In this document: in pieces, positions 42,006 to 50,694 of the stretch
How positions within the stretch are numbered: position 1 is the stretch's first letter
Layout of the letters: each line of letters opens with the position of its first letter
Source of the DNA: Pseudomonas caricapapayae
Lineage (GTDB): Bacteria > Pseudomonadota > Gammaproteobacteria > Pseudomonadales > Pseudomonadaceae
Assembly: GCF_001400735.1 (NCBI RefSeq)
Contig: NZ_LJPW01000044.1
Span: forward strand, 6,644-66,752
Length of the DNA: 60,109 bases
Direction of reading: 5' to 3'
The notes under the pieces: model-generated
The model's input: only the letters and a program-made list of their open reading frames with translations
Database searches by the model: none
Told to the model about the DNA's origin: nothing
Translations under genes and position numbers: made by a program

Positions 42006-42024
42006 ACCAATGAGAATCATCCCC
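42006..42024 (+). promoter_or_regulatory. Fur-like box before the two-component genes
   Basis: The core AATGAGAATCAT (42009-42020) equals the middle of the Fur consensus GATAATGAGAATCATTATC; 13 of 19 positions match overall. A TAAAAT -10-like box (41993-41998) lies just upstream, so a bound repressor would cover the transcription start. The regulator gene starts at 42045. Confidence 0.6.
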
Positions 42025-42044
42025 ACGCGCAGTCCAGGAACATC

Positions 42045-42812
42045 ATGATGTGCACTACACCCCAGTCTCGCCCTGCTCCGCGCGTGCTTGTCGTGGACGA
42101 TCACCGCAAGATCCGTGATCCGCTGGCTGTTTACTTGCGTCGCCATTTATTCGATGTGCGCACCGCTGAAGATGCAGCGGGCATGTGGCAGTTGCTCAGG
42201 CAGCAGGCGTTCGATGTGGTGGTGCTGGATGTAATGCTGCCGGACGATGACGGGTTTGAACTGTGCAGCCGCTTGCATCGCCGCGAGAATATCCCGGTGA
42301 TCCTGCTGACCGCACGCGACACCCCTGCCGACCGGGTTCACGGGCTGGATATCGGGGCCGACGATTACATCACCAAGCCATTCGAACCGCGTGAACTGGT
42401 GGCACGCATCAACAGCGTATTGCGCAGGCGTGGGCCGGGCCGCGGCGAAATCGGCGCTGCACCTGCCAACGATCTGCCCACGGTAACGCAGCGCTATGCG
42501 TTCGCGGGTCTGAGTTTCACCACCCGAACCGGGACGCTGCTGCGCAGCGACGGCTCGGCGGTCAGGCTCAGCACCGTGGAAAGCCGCCTGCTGAACGTGT
42601 TGCTAAGCCACCCCAATACCATTCTCAGTCGCCAGCGACTGATCGACCTGACGGCGCGACCGGGCAATGAAGTCTACGACCGCGCCATCGACCGGCAGAT
42701 CAGCCGCTTGCGCCGCAAACTCTGTGACAACCCGGTCGAGCCGGAACTGCTGCGTACCGTCTGGGGTGATGGTTACATGTTGGCGGCCACCGTCGACACG
42801 CTCGACGCATGA
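42045..42812 (+). CDS. OmpR-family response regulator (PfeR/PirR-like by context)
   Basis: 255 aa from ATG 42045 (ATG 42048 is next), with AGGA upstream. The receiver domain has DDH at 19-21 and the phospho-acceptor Asp62 in LDVMLPDDDG, and KPFEPRELVARI with the conserved Lys; the winged-helix DNA-binding domain covers about 150-250. Its neighbours, a histidine kinase and a siderophore-type receptor, resemble the PfeR-PfeS-PfeA arrangement for enterobactin uptake (inference). It overlaps the kinase gene by 4 bases. Confidence 0.88.
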   Translation: MMCTTPQSRPAPRVLVVDDHRKIRDPLAVYLRRHLFDVRTAEDAAGMWQLLRQQAFDVVVLDVMLPDDDGFELCSRLHRRENIPVILLTARDTPADRVHGLDIGADDYITKPFEPRELVARINSVLRRRGPGRGEIGAAPANDLPTVTQRYAFAGLSFTTRTGTLLRSDGSAVRLSTVESRLLNVLLSHPNTILSRQRLIDLTARPGNEVYDRAIDRQISRLRRKLCDNPVEPELLRTVWGDGYMLAATVDTLDA

Positions 42813-44176
42813 ACAGGTTGAGCCGTTTCTGGCCCAGGCGCATGACCCACCAGCTGGCGCTGTTATTGCTGCTGGCTTTGCTGGCCTCCAATGCCATCGC
42901 CATGCTCTATCTGCAACGCACCGGCGCGTTGATTCATCCGCTGTCGCGCACGCTGGCCATCGAACGGCTGATCACCGCTTACCACGCTACGCAGGGAATG
43001 CCGGCCGAGGACGCTTCGCGCTTGCTGGCCGCGTTGCAGACGTCCGATTCGGAGCTGTGGGTGTCTGCTTATCCCGTCGCCAATACGCTGGACATGCGCG
43101 CTGAAGAACACCGGTTGATCGCCGACCTTGGCAAGCGTCTGACGCTGCCCGTCGACACTAGCATCGGCATGCAGCTTGAGCGGATCAGTGGCGGTCCGGC
43201 GCGCGAGCATGTGTTCGTTGCCGCCGGGTGGGCGCCGTTGCGTCTGCGCACTAGCATCGACCTGCTCAACGGCGCGTACCTCAATGCGATTCAATACCCG
43301 GCAGGCGGCTACGAATGGGGGCGCATGCTTGCTTACACACTGCCGGTAACCACCATTCCGGTATTGCTGATCGTGGTGTTTTTCATGCGCCGCATCGTGC
43401 AACCGGTCAGGACACTGGCGAAGGCGACCGAGCGTGTCAGTCGCGGCGAATGGATACCGCCTCTGCCGCTGTCCGGCCCGCAGGAAGCACGTGATCTGAC
43501 CATGGCCTTCAACATCATGCAGGAACGCATCGCCCGTCATGTCGAAGGCCGCACGCGCATGCTGGCCGCCATCAGCCATGACCTGAACACACCGATCACC
43601 GAATTGCGTCTGCAGATGGAGCTGCTCGAAGACAGCCCGGCACGCGATGACATGCTGGAAAGTCTCGATGAGCTGCGTGCGATGGTGCGCGAGACATTGA
43701 ATTTCGTACGTGGCGATGCCGTGCAGGAAGCCACTGTCGACATATCGTTGACTGCCCTGCTTGATGATCTGGCGAGGCGTTATGCGGCGATGGGACAACC
43801 GATCACCCGCGACAGCGCAGTTGAGGTTCGCTACAGCTGCAGGCCTCTGGCGCTGAAACGTGCGCTGACCAACCTGATCGATAACGCACTGAAGCATGCA
43901 GGGGACGCTACGATCAGCCTCGGCAAAGAGCCTGACGGGCAGATCCGGCTGGAGATTCTTGATCACGGCCCAGGCATCGAACAGGCCTGGCTGACTCAGG
44001 TATTCGAACCCTTCGTGCAACTGAGCCAGACCGGCGCAGACCACACACAAGGTGGCGGGCTCGGTCTGGGTCTGGCCATCGCCCGCGCCTGCGTACAGGC
44101 CCACGGCGGCGAACTCACCCTGGAAAACCGTCCGCCAGCAGGGTTGTGTGCGGTGGTGCGATTGCCGGTGGGCTGA
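42809..44176 (+). CDS. EnvZ-type sensor histidine kinase
   Basis: 455 aa. Two membrane segments (about 15-33 and 175-193) flank a periplasmic sensor of some 140 residues; then a HAMP domain, the HisKA box AAISHDLNTPITELRLQMEL with His257, and a HATPase domain with DNALKHAG, DHGPGIEQ and GGGLGLGLAIA. Translationally coupled to the regulator before it. The ligand is not evident; iron siderophore status is plausible from the adjacent receptor. Confidence 0.9.
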   Translation: MNRLSRFWPRRMTHQLALLLLLALLASNAIAMLYLQRTGALIHPLSRTLAIERLITAYHATQGMPAEDASRLLAALQTSDSELWVSAYPVANTLDMRAEEHRLIADLGKRLTLPVDTSIGMQLERISGGPAREHVFVAAGWAPLRLRTSIDLLNGAYLNAIQYPAGGYEWGRMLAYTLPVTTIPVLLIVVFFMRRIVQPVRTLAKATERVSRGEWIPPLPLSGPQEARDLTMAFNIMQERIARHVEGRTRMLAAISHDLNTPITELRLQMELLEDSPARDDMLESLDELRAMVRETLNFVRGDAVQEATVDISLTALLDDLARRYAAMGQPITRDSAVEVRYSCRPLALKRALTNLIDNALKHAGDATISLGKEPDGQIRLEILDHGPGIEQAWLTQVFEPFVQLSQTGADHTQGGGLGLGLAIARACVQAHGGELTLENRPPAGLCAVVRLPVG

Positions 44177-44243
44177 GTCTTCGCGATAGGCTGGCTGACG
44201 ATTATCGTGGCAATGCTCTGCGCTCAGCGCTGTGCCTCAGATT

Positions 44244-44298
44244 TGTGACGCAGAGCGTCAACCAAGGCGCTCACACGCTGGAGCGCAGGGAACGATAA
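44244..44298. repeat. REP-type palindromic repeat, copy 3 (diverged)
   Basis: TGTGACGCAGAGCGTCA (from 44244) and CACACGCTGGAGCGC (about 44272-44286) match copies 1 and 2 in order and spacing, with several substitutions between. It lies between the convergent sensor kinase and receptor genes. Confidence 0.7.
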
Positions 44299-44328
44299 TC
44301 TCAACGATGACGAACGATAAGTGCTGCC

Positions 44329-46299
44329 TCAAAACCGTACGGTCGTGCTCGCCCACAGGGTCCGACCGTAATTGACGGTGCCGTAGGTTTCATCATCCAG
44401 GCGCTTGTCCGCCACGTTGTACAGGGCGGCGTTGAGCGAGATGTTTTTGCTCAGTTCATACGAGCCGCCGAAGTCGGCTGTGGTGTAGCCCGGCGCGGCC
44501 TCGTCGGTGAGGGTGTTGCCGTATTCCTTGCCGTAGTAATTGGTTGAGGCCCACAGCTGGGTGCGGTCATTGAGGGTCCACTCTGCGCGTACATTGGCTT
44601 TCTGCTCCGGGGTCAGTGCCAGCGGTGCCCCTGCGTTGGCACCGCTTTTCTGCTCCGAGTCGGTGTAGGTGTAATTGCCCTTGATCGCAACCGCCGATGT
44701 AATGTCCCAACGGCCGTTAAGCTCGACGCCCTTGATGACGGCCTTGTCGACATTGACCCTGTCCATGACGATGAAGCCGTTCCACACCTGGGTGGTGGTG
44801 ACGGTGGAGAGTTTGTCCTGGAAGTCGTTGTAGAACACCGTTGCGCCTGCCGACAGGTCGTTGCGATTGGACCACAGCGCAGACAACTCGTAGTTGGTGC
44901 TGGTTTCCGGCTTGAGGTCCGGGTTGCCGAACATCACGAACCGGTTGCGGCGCAGATACGAATAACCCGGCACTACGGCACGAACTTCAGGTGCCTTGAA
45001 GCCGCGCGCGACGCCGCCTTTGATGGTCCAGTCATCGGTGGCACGCCAGACGCCATAAACCCTGGGGCTGAAATGCACGCCATACTGTTCGTGATGGTCC
45101 ATGCGCAGACCGGTAGTCAGCGCGAAGGTGTCGGTCACAGACCATTCGTTTTCAGCGAACAGCGCCTTTTGCACAACCGAGAACTCATAGTCCTTGCGGT
45201 CACCCAGCCCCTGATTCCAGTCGGTCACGGTGGTGTCGTTCCACTGCAGCCCGGTGGTGGTGATGTTGCGTTCGGTGGGCATGACCAGTTTGGCGTCGAG
45301 CACCTTGTTTTCGACCTCGGGCTTGCGTCCTAGCACGTCGGTCTGTGTCGCACTGGCCTTGCCTTCACGACTGGATTTTTCGTACGCAAAAGACACGTCC
45401 GAGGTCGCCCAGCCCCAGCGCCCCTGGTGTGAAACCGACCAGTGATCACGGTTGTTTTCCTGCTCGCGAGTCGCCCAGTTGGCGCTCACGCCATCGCCGT
45501 TCTTGAGTCGCGTGGCACCGGCTTCCAGCAGGATGTCGTGGTCAATGGTCGGCGTGAACGACAGTCGAGCGGTCAAATCGCGGTGGTCGGCCTTGCTGAA
45601 ACCGTTGGTTTGCTCGACATTGTCATCTGCCTGCCGGTCCAGATAGCGTCCCCAGACCTGTAGCCCGAGCATGTCTTCCTTGATCGGTCCACCGAGAAAG
45701 AACTGGGTCTGACGTGCATTACTCTGATCACTGTGCTGGCGTGCCGAATAATCGTAAGTGACCGAACCGCCCCACTCCGGCGTGACCTTGCGCGTGATGA
45801 TGTTGATCACCCCGCCGATTGCATCCGAACCGTACAACGATGACATTGGTCCACGAACGACTTCGATACGTTCGATGGCTTCGGCGGGTGGAATAAAGCT
45901 CTGTTCGTAACCACTGTTGCCGTTGACCCGTGATTCGCGAGCACTCTGACGTTTGCCATCGACCAGGATCAGCGTGTAGTCGGCAGGCATGCCGCGGATG
46001 GAAATGTCGGTTTCATTGGCGCCGCCGTTGACGGTCACACCCTCAACGTCGCGCAGCGCATCGGTGAGATCGCGAAACGATTTCTTGCGCAGTTCGTCGC
46101 CGGTAATGACCGTCATCGAGGCGGGTGCATCCTCCAGGTTCTGCTCGAAACCGGAAGCCGTCACCACAACGTCGTCGATTGATAGCACGTTGGCGGGCTC
46201 GATCACCTGCTCGGCAGCGTAAAGCTGACCTGATGCAATGCAGGTCAGCGCGAGTTTGACCATCACAGCTGCAGGCCGCAAACGAAGAGGAGAATGCAT
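44329..46299 (-). CDS. TonB-dependent outer-membrane receptor, CirA/FepA-like (catecholate siderophore type)
   Basis: 656 aa, close to E. coli CirA in length. Signal sequence ends near LYAA; a TonB-box-like DDVVVTA follows. The plug domain (about 50-165) contains APASMTVITGDELRKK, VNGGANETDISIRGMP and ERIEVVRGPMSSLYGSDAIGG, and the barrel ends in Phe as outer-membrane proteins do. AAGGAAG lies upstream of ATG 46299. It converges on the two-component operon, and its own upstream region holds an inverted repeat and a Fur-like site. The actual siderophore cannot be read from sequence. Confidence 0.92.
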   Translation of the reverse strand: MHSPLRLRPAAVMVKLALTCIASGQLYAAEQVIEPANVLSIDDVVVTASGFEQNLEDAPASMTVITGDELRKKSFRDLTDALRDVEGVTVNGGANETDISIRGMPADYTLILVDGKRQSARESRVNGNSGYEQSFIPPAEAIERIEVVRGPMSSLYGSDAIGGVINIITRKVTPEWGGSVTYDYSARQHSDQSNARQTQFFLGGPIKEDMLGLQVWGRYLDRQADDNVEQTNGFSKADHRDLTARLSFTPTIDHDILLEAGATRLKNGDGVSANWATREQENNRDHWSVSHQGRWGWATSDVSFAYEKSSREGKASATQTDVLGRKPEVENKVLDAKLVMPTERNITTTGLQWNDTTVTDWNQGLGDRKDYEFSVVQKALFAENEWSVTDTFALTTGLRMDHHEQYGVHFSPRVYGVWRATDDWTIKGGVARGFKAPEVRAVVPGYSYLRRNRFVMFGNPDLKPETSTNYELSALWSNRNDLSAGATVFYNDFQDKLSTVTTTQVWNGFIVMDRVNVDKAVIKGVELNGRWDITSAVAIKGNYTYTDSEQKSGANAGAPLALTPEQKANVRAEWTLNDRTQLWASTNYYGKEYGNTLTDEAAPGYTTADFGGSYELSKNISLNAALYNVADKRLDDETYGTVNYGRTLWASTTVRF

Positions 46300-46310
46300 G
46301 GAACTTCCTT

Positions 46311-46346
46311 ACGATTCACAAGTAAAAGAGAATCGTATGCATCTGC
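46311..46346 (-). promoter_or_regulatory. Inverted repeat and Fur-like site upstream of the receptor gene
   Basis: ACGATTC (46311-46317) and GAATCGT (46330-46336) are a perfect 7-bp dyad with 12 bases between. Overlapping it, the minus strand at 46346-46328 reads GCAGATGCATACGATTCTC, 13 of 19 matching a Pseudomonas-style Fur box. The site is 12-47 bases before the start codon, so it could be a repressor or regulator operator or an mRNA hairpin. Confidence 0.5.
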
Positions 46347-46383
46347 ATTCAGGAAGGTTGGACAAGATGTGACAACATCCTGA

Positions 46384-46398
46384 GGCGGCATTGCCGCC
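46384..46398 (-). other. GC-rich hairpin after mmsB
   Basis: GGCGGC and GCCGCC pair around three bases, 16 bases after the mmsB stop, without a T run. It may end or protect the mmsA-mmsB transcript before the receptor promoter. Confidence 0.4.
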
Positions 46399-46413
46399 CC
46401 GCAAGCGTCGCGA

Positions 46414-47304
46414 TCAAAGCGCCTTGTGGCGATACCCCTCGATAATCGCCGAGAAGTCCTTGCCGCCATCGCCGCGCAGGCTCATGGCTTGGTACAACTG
46501 TTGCGCCACCGCACCAAGAATCACCGGCTGACGCGCAACGCGTGCAGCCTCGGTTGCCAGCCCTAGGTCCTTGAGCATCAGTTCGGCACCAAAGCCACCG
46601 CTGTAGCCTCGCGAAGCGGGCGCGGTTTCGACAACGCCGGGCCAGGGGTTGTACGCCTCGGAACTCCAGCAGCGGCCAGTCGAGGTATTGATGATGCTGG
46701 CCAGCACTTCGGTATCGATACCCAGCGCATTGCCCAAGGCCATGGACTCGGCCACACCGATCATGGAGATCGCCAGCAGCATGTTGTTGCAGATCTTGGC
46801 GATCTGGCCGGTGCCCACATCGCCGCAATGCACGATATTGCGGCCCATCTGCGCCAGCAGCGGTTTGAGCACGGCAAAGTGCTCAACCGAACCGCCGACC
46901 ATGAAGGTCAACGTCCCGGCCTGCGCACCACCGGTGCCGCCAGACACCGGCGCATCGCCCAACACCACGTCTTGCTGTGCGGCGATAGCCGCGATGTCGC
47001 GAATGGTCTGCGGGTCGATAGTGCTGCAATCAACAGCCGGGACGCCGGGTGAGATACCTTTCAGCACGCCGTCTTCATTCAGGTAAACGCTGCGCACATG
47101 CGCCGCAGCGGGCAGCATGGTGATGACCAGCTCACTGCCTTTGGCCGCCTGTGCGGGCGAGTCGCCGACCTGTGCACCCAGCTCGGCGAATTCAGCCAGT
47201 ACGCTCTTGTTCAGGTCGAACACCTGCAAGGCGTGACCGGCTCTGATCAGGTTGCGGGCCATGGGCGCGCCCATATTGCCCAGACCGATAAATGCGATGT
47301 TCAT
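46414..47304 (-). CDS. mmsB: 3-hydroxyisobutyrate dehydrogenase
   Basis: 296 aa. An NAD-dependent enzyme of valine breakdown that oxidises 3-hydroxyisobutyrate to methylmalonate semialdehyde. N-terminal dinucleotide motif GLGNMGAPMARNLI, substrate loop DAPVSGGTGGAQAGTL, catalytic Lys170 in GTGQIAKICNN. It follows mmsA by 29 bases, whose enzyme uses the product. Confidence 0.94.
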   Translation of the reverse strand: MNIAFIGLGNMGAPMARNLIRAGHALQVFDLNKSVLAEFAELGAQVGDSPAQAAKGSELVITMLPAAAHVRSVYLNEDGVLKGISPGVPAVDCSTIDPQTIRDIAAIAAQQDVVLGDAPVSGGTGGAQAGTLTFMVGGSVEHFAVLKPLLAQMGRNIVHCGDVGTGQIAKICNNMLLAISMIGVAESMALGNALGIDTEVLASIINTSTGRCWSSEAYNPWPGVVETAPASRGYSGGFGAELMLKDLGLATEAARVARQPVILGAVAQQLYQAMSLRGDGGKDFSAIIEGYRHKAL

Positions 47305-47333
47305 TGTTGTTCTCCTGGCCCGGCTGGCCGTGT

Positions 47334-48860
47334 TCAGCGCAAATTGATCGTAGTGTTCACACCGGTGTTAACGCTGTCGTCATCGAACCAGCGGCTGGTA
47401 ACAGTCTTGGTCTGAGTATAGAACTGCACCACCTGTTTGCCGTACGGGCCCAGATCGCCCAGTTTGGAACCCCGCGAGCCGGTAAAACTGAAAAACGGCA
47501 CCGGCACAGGAATCGGAATATTGATCCCGACCTGCCCGACATCAATCTCGCTTTGAAACTTGCGTGCCGCCGCGCCGCTCTGGGTGAACAGCCCGGTGCC
47601 GTTGCCGAACGGGTTGGCATTGACCAGTGCGATAGCCTCATCCAGGGTATCGACCTCCAGCACCACGAGCACTGGACCGAAAATCTCCTGAGTGTAGATC
47701 TGCATGTCGGTGGTCACGCCCGAGAACAGCGTCGGCCCTACGAAGTTACCTCCCTCGTAACCCGGCACCGAAACCTCTCTACCGTCCAGCTCAAGCGTTG
47801 CGCCTTCACGCACACCGCTCTCGATCAGGTCCAGAATGCGCTGCTTTGCTTTTCTGGAAATCACCGGGCCGATATCGGTATCCGGTTCCTGACCGGCATT
47901 GACCTTGAGTGCCTGCGCCCGCGCCTTGAGGTCCGGCAGCCACTGTTTCGACGCGCCAACCAGTACCACCACCGAGGTCGCCATGCAGCGCTGGCCCGCC
48001 GCACCAAAACCCGCGCCCACCAGCCCATTCAGCGTTTGCTCGCGGTTGGCATCAGGCAGCACGACGGCATGATTCTTCGCCCCCATCATTGCCTGTACAC
48101 GCTTGCCGTGCCGACCGGCAAGGTCGTAGACATGTGTACCGACTGCGGTCGAGCCGACAAAGGAAACCGCCTTGATGTCCTTGTGAGTGCAGATCGCGTC
48201 CACCACTTCCTTGCCGCCATGCACCACATTCAGCACGCCGGCCGGTACGCCCGCCTCAATCGCCAGCTCGACCAGCAACAGGGTCGACAGCGGGTCTTGT
48301 TCAGAGGGCTTGAGGACAAAGGTATTTCCGCAGGCAATCGCCATCGGAAACATCCACAGCGGAATCATCGCCGGGAAGTTGAACGGCGTGATCCCAGCGC
48401 ATACGCCTATGGGCTGGCGCAACGTATAAGTATCAACGCCACCGGCAACGTTCTCGGCAAACTCGCCCATTTGCAGCGTACCGATAGAACAGGCGTGCTC
48501 GACCACTTCAAGACCGCGAAAGATATCGCCCTCGGCATCGGCCAGTGTCTTGCCTTGCTCGGCGCTCAACACTGACGCGATACGTCTGGAGTGCTCGCGA
48601 ATCAGCGCCTGTAATGTGAGCATGATGCGCATCCGCACACCGATTGGCGTTTCCCGCCAGGTTCGATAAGCCGTGACAGCCGCAGCAACGGCAGCGTCGA
48701 CTTCAGCGGGCGTGGCGAATGGCACCCGAGCGAGGATCTGCTGAGTCGCCGGGTTGACGATGTCTTGCCATTCGTTGCTTTGCGAGTCAATCCACTCACC
48801 GTTGATCAGCAGTTTCGCGCGGGCAATCGAGGTCGTGGTGTCGTTCAGTGAGGCATTCAT
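47334..48860 (-). CDS. mmsA: Methylmalonate-semialdehyde dehydrogenase (CoA-acylating)
   Basis: 508 aa, a cytoplasmic aldehyde dehydrogenase that makes propionyl-CoA from methylmalonate semialdehyde in valine breakdown. The catalytic Cys292 lies in [12 protein letters not shown]. The N-terminal catalytic context ([31 protein letters not shown]) is typical of MmsA. Divergent from the LysR gene at 49019 across about 160 bases, and first in the mmsA-mmsB operon. Confidence 0.95.
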   Translation of the reverse strand: MNASLNDTTTSIARAKLLINGEWIDSQSNEWQDIVNPATQQILARVPFATPAEVDAAVAAAVTAYRTWRETPIGVRMRIMLTLQALIREHSRRIASVLSAEQGKTLADAEGDIFRGLEVVEHACSIGTLQMGEFAENVAGGVDTYTLRQPIGVCAGITPFNFPAMIPLWMFPMAIACGNTFVLKPSEQDPLSTLLLVELAIEAGVPAGVLNVVHGGKEVVDAICTHKDIKAVSFVGSTAVGTHVYDLAGRHGKRVQAMMGAKNHAVVLPDANREQTLNGLVGAGFGAAGQRCMATSVVVLVGASKQWLPDLKARAQALKVNAGQEPDTDIGPVISRKAKQRILDLIESGVREGATLELDGREVSVPGYEGGNFVGPTLFSGVTTDMQIYTQEIFGPVLVVLEVDTLDEAIALVNANPFGNGTGLFTQSGAAARKFQSEIDVGQVGINIPIPVPVPFFSFTGSRGSKLGDLGPYGKQVVQFYTQTKTVTSRWFDDDSVNTGVNTTINLR

Positions 48861-49018
48861 TTCAACGGTTCTCCCTTCGACAGATCGTGCATCCAGCGCG
48901 TATGCCGATGGATAGCCGCGGTCTGCCGGCAGTCTTGTTTTTGAGTTGGTCAGGGGGCGTGCTTTGGAGTATAGATGTGCAAACTTCTAACAAGAATGCA
49001 GATAAAAGCAGGGTCAAC

Positions 49019-49963
49019 ATGCAAAAAAACATCACCTCCCTTGGGCTGTTGAACTGGGATGACCTGAAGTTTTTCCTTGAAGTGGCACGCACCCGAAAAG
49101 TCAGCAGCGCTGCGCGGCGTCTGGCCGTCGACTACACCACCGTGTCGCGACGCATCAATTCGCTGGAAACCTCGCTCGGCACACTGCTGTTCGAAAAATC
49201 GCGCAACAACGGTTTCGTCATGACCGCCGAAGGCCAGCGCCTGCTGGGCTACGCCGAGTCCATCGAAAGCACACTGCACATGGCCTGCGAACAGGTTTCC
49301 GGGTCCAGCGTGGCGTTATCCGGGCATATCCGCATAGGCTGCACCGAAGGCTTCGGCAGCTTTTTCATTACCCCGCAACTGAGCCACTTTCTCGACCGTT
49401 ACCCGAGCATCTCGCTGGATATTCTGCCGCTGCCGCACTTCATCAGCCTGTCGAAACGCGAGGCCGATCTCGTCATCGCTCTGGAACGCCCGGAACATGG
49501 CCCCTACGTATGCTGCAAACTCTGCGATTACAGCCTGCGTGTGTATGCCACCCAGGCATACCTGGACAGCCACCCGCCCATCGAGCACAAAGCGGACCTG
49601 AGCGAACACGTCTTCGTCAGCTACGTCGACGACCTGGCGTTCAGCTCCGAGCTGCTGTACCTGATCAACCTGCTGCCCAACGCCCAGGCACAACTGCGCA
49701 GCACCAGCGTCATAGCCCAATACACCGCGGCCCTGCAGGGCCGCGCACTGGCGATCCTGCCGTGCTTCCTCGCAGCCCAGGACCCGAGGTTGCTGTCGGT
49801 GCTACCGGATGAAGTGAACATCACCCGGCAATTCTGGATGTACTGCCGGGAGGACCTGCGCAAGTTGAAACGGATCACGTTGCTGTGGGATTACATTCGG
49901 GAGGTGACGGAGTTGAACAAGGGGTTTTTGTTGGGGGAAAACCGCGCTATTCGCTTCCTGTAA
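49019..49963 (+). CDS. LysR-type regulator, probably of mmsA-mmsB
   Basis: 314 aa from ATG 49019 (MQKNITSLGLLNWDDLKFFLEVAR). Helix-turn-helix RKVSSAARRLAVDYTTVSRR, then a periplasmic-binding-like effector domain from about 95. The divergent position makes it the likely regulator of mmsA-mmsB; in P. aeruginosa that operon is instead controlled by an AraC-type MmsR (known), so the regulator class differs. An upstream open frame lacks the HTH start and is not used. Confidence 0.88.
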   Translation: MQKNITSLGLLNWDDLKFFLEVARTRKVSSAARRLAVDYTTVSRRINSLETSLGTLLFEKSRNNGFVMTAEGQRLLGYAESIESTLHMACEQVSGSSVALSGHIRIGCTEGFGSFFITPQLSHFLDRYPSISLDILPLPHFISLSKREADLVIALERPEHGPYVCCKLCDYSLRVYATQAYLDSHPPIEHKADLSEHVFVSYVDDLAFSSELLYLINLLPNAQAQLRSTSVIAQYTAALQGRALAILPCFLAAQDPRLLSVLPDEVNITRQFWMYCREDLRKLKRITLLWDYIREVTELNKGFLLGENRAIRFL

Positions 49964-50210
49964 TCACAGTTTTTTCAAGGAATCAGGTGGCCGCATAGTA
50001 GTGGGGCAGACCGGAGTTGGCCGACAGTTTGTGACACTGATGCTAGTTCGCTCCCATTGAGGTCACCCCGACCTTTCGATCAGATTCTCAAGGTCCTGCG
50101 CAAAATTGAGATTTCCCCTACATATCGACTTTCACGCTTCCGGTAGCCTGCCACGCGTCAACTAAACGCTGGTTGGCGTCTACGTATCAGAAACGCAGGG
50201 ACGGCATGCA

Positions 50211-50694
50211 ATGATTTCTTCAGCTCGATTGGGCGACAAGCACGCCTGCCCATTGCCGGGTCTCGCTACAACACCTATCGCGTCTGCATCCGGTGACGTC
50301 AACATCCACGTCATGGGCGCAGCACGTGTGGGTGATACCTGCGGGTGTGGTGCGGTGATCACTACAGGCTTTCTTCCTGCCATTCTGGTGAATGGCCGTC
50401 CTATGGCCCACTTGGGGAGCCCCACCAGTCACGGCGGGACGATCATCACGGGCTCAAGTGACGTTGGTGGAGGCTTCGTCATGGGCGACGCTGCTGGCGG
50501 AGTTAGTGGCTGAACCGAAGCTCACGGAGAAAGCTTTGGCAGCGGACGCTTTGGTAGACCCCAAGGCTGCAGGGAAGGCCTCAGATGCGGGGCCTGAGTC
50601 AAAAGCGGAACCTGTCGTTTGCAGAGACCCTGACAGGATGGAGGAGCTGGCGACTTATATTGCTGGCGAGATAAGCCGGAAAGCCTGGACATGA
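50211..50694 (+). pseudogene. PAAR-domain protein (type VI secretion tip), frameshifted and truncated
   Basis: The first 100 residues (50211-50513) are a complete PAAR domain, MISSARLGDKHACPLPGLAT through GGGFVMGDAAGGVSG, with GGGA... Gly-rich repeats and His/Cys positions that form the spike cone. It stops at TGA 50511-50513. In the +1 frame the sequence continues without stop from about 50509 (AEPKLTEKALAADALVDPKA) to a stop at 50692-50694, an unbroken Ala/Lys/Glu-rich linker followed by CRDPDRMEELATYIAGEI. A one-base insertion or two-base loss therefore appears to have split a longer PAAR-effector, and its C-terminal effector domain is missing because recD abuts. A PAAR alone could still work. 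No vgrG or immunity gene is adjacent. Confidence 0.7.

Noticed and set aside
42863..44104. A 413-codon open frame opposite the sensor kinase gene
   Set aside because: It is antisense to a gene with clear HAMP, HisKA and HATPase motifs and carries none of its own.
50490..50520. Programmed ribosomal frameshift within the PAAR gene
   Set aside because: No slippery heptamer or downstream stem was seen at the switch point, and the second frame ends without an effector domain, so mutation is a simpler explanation.
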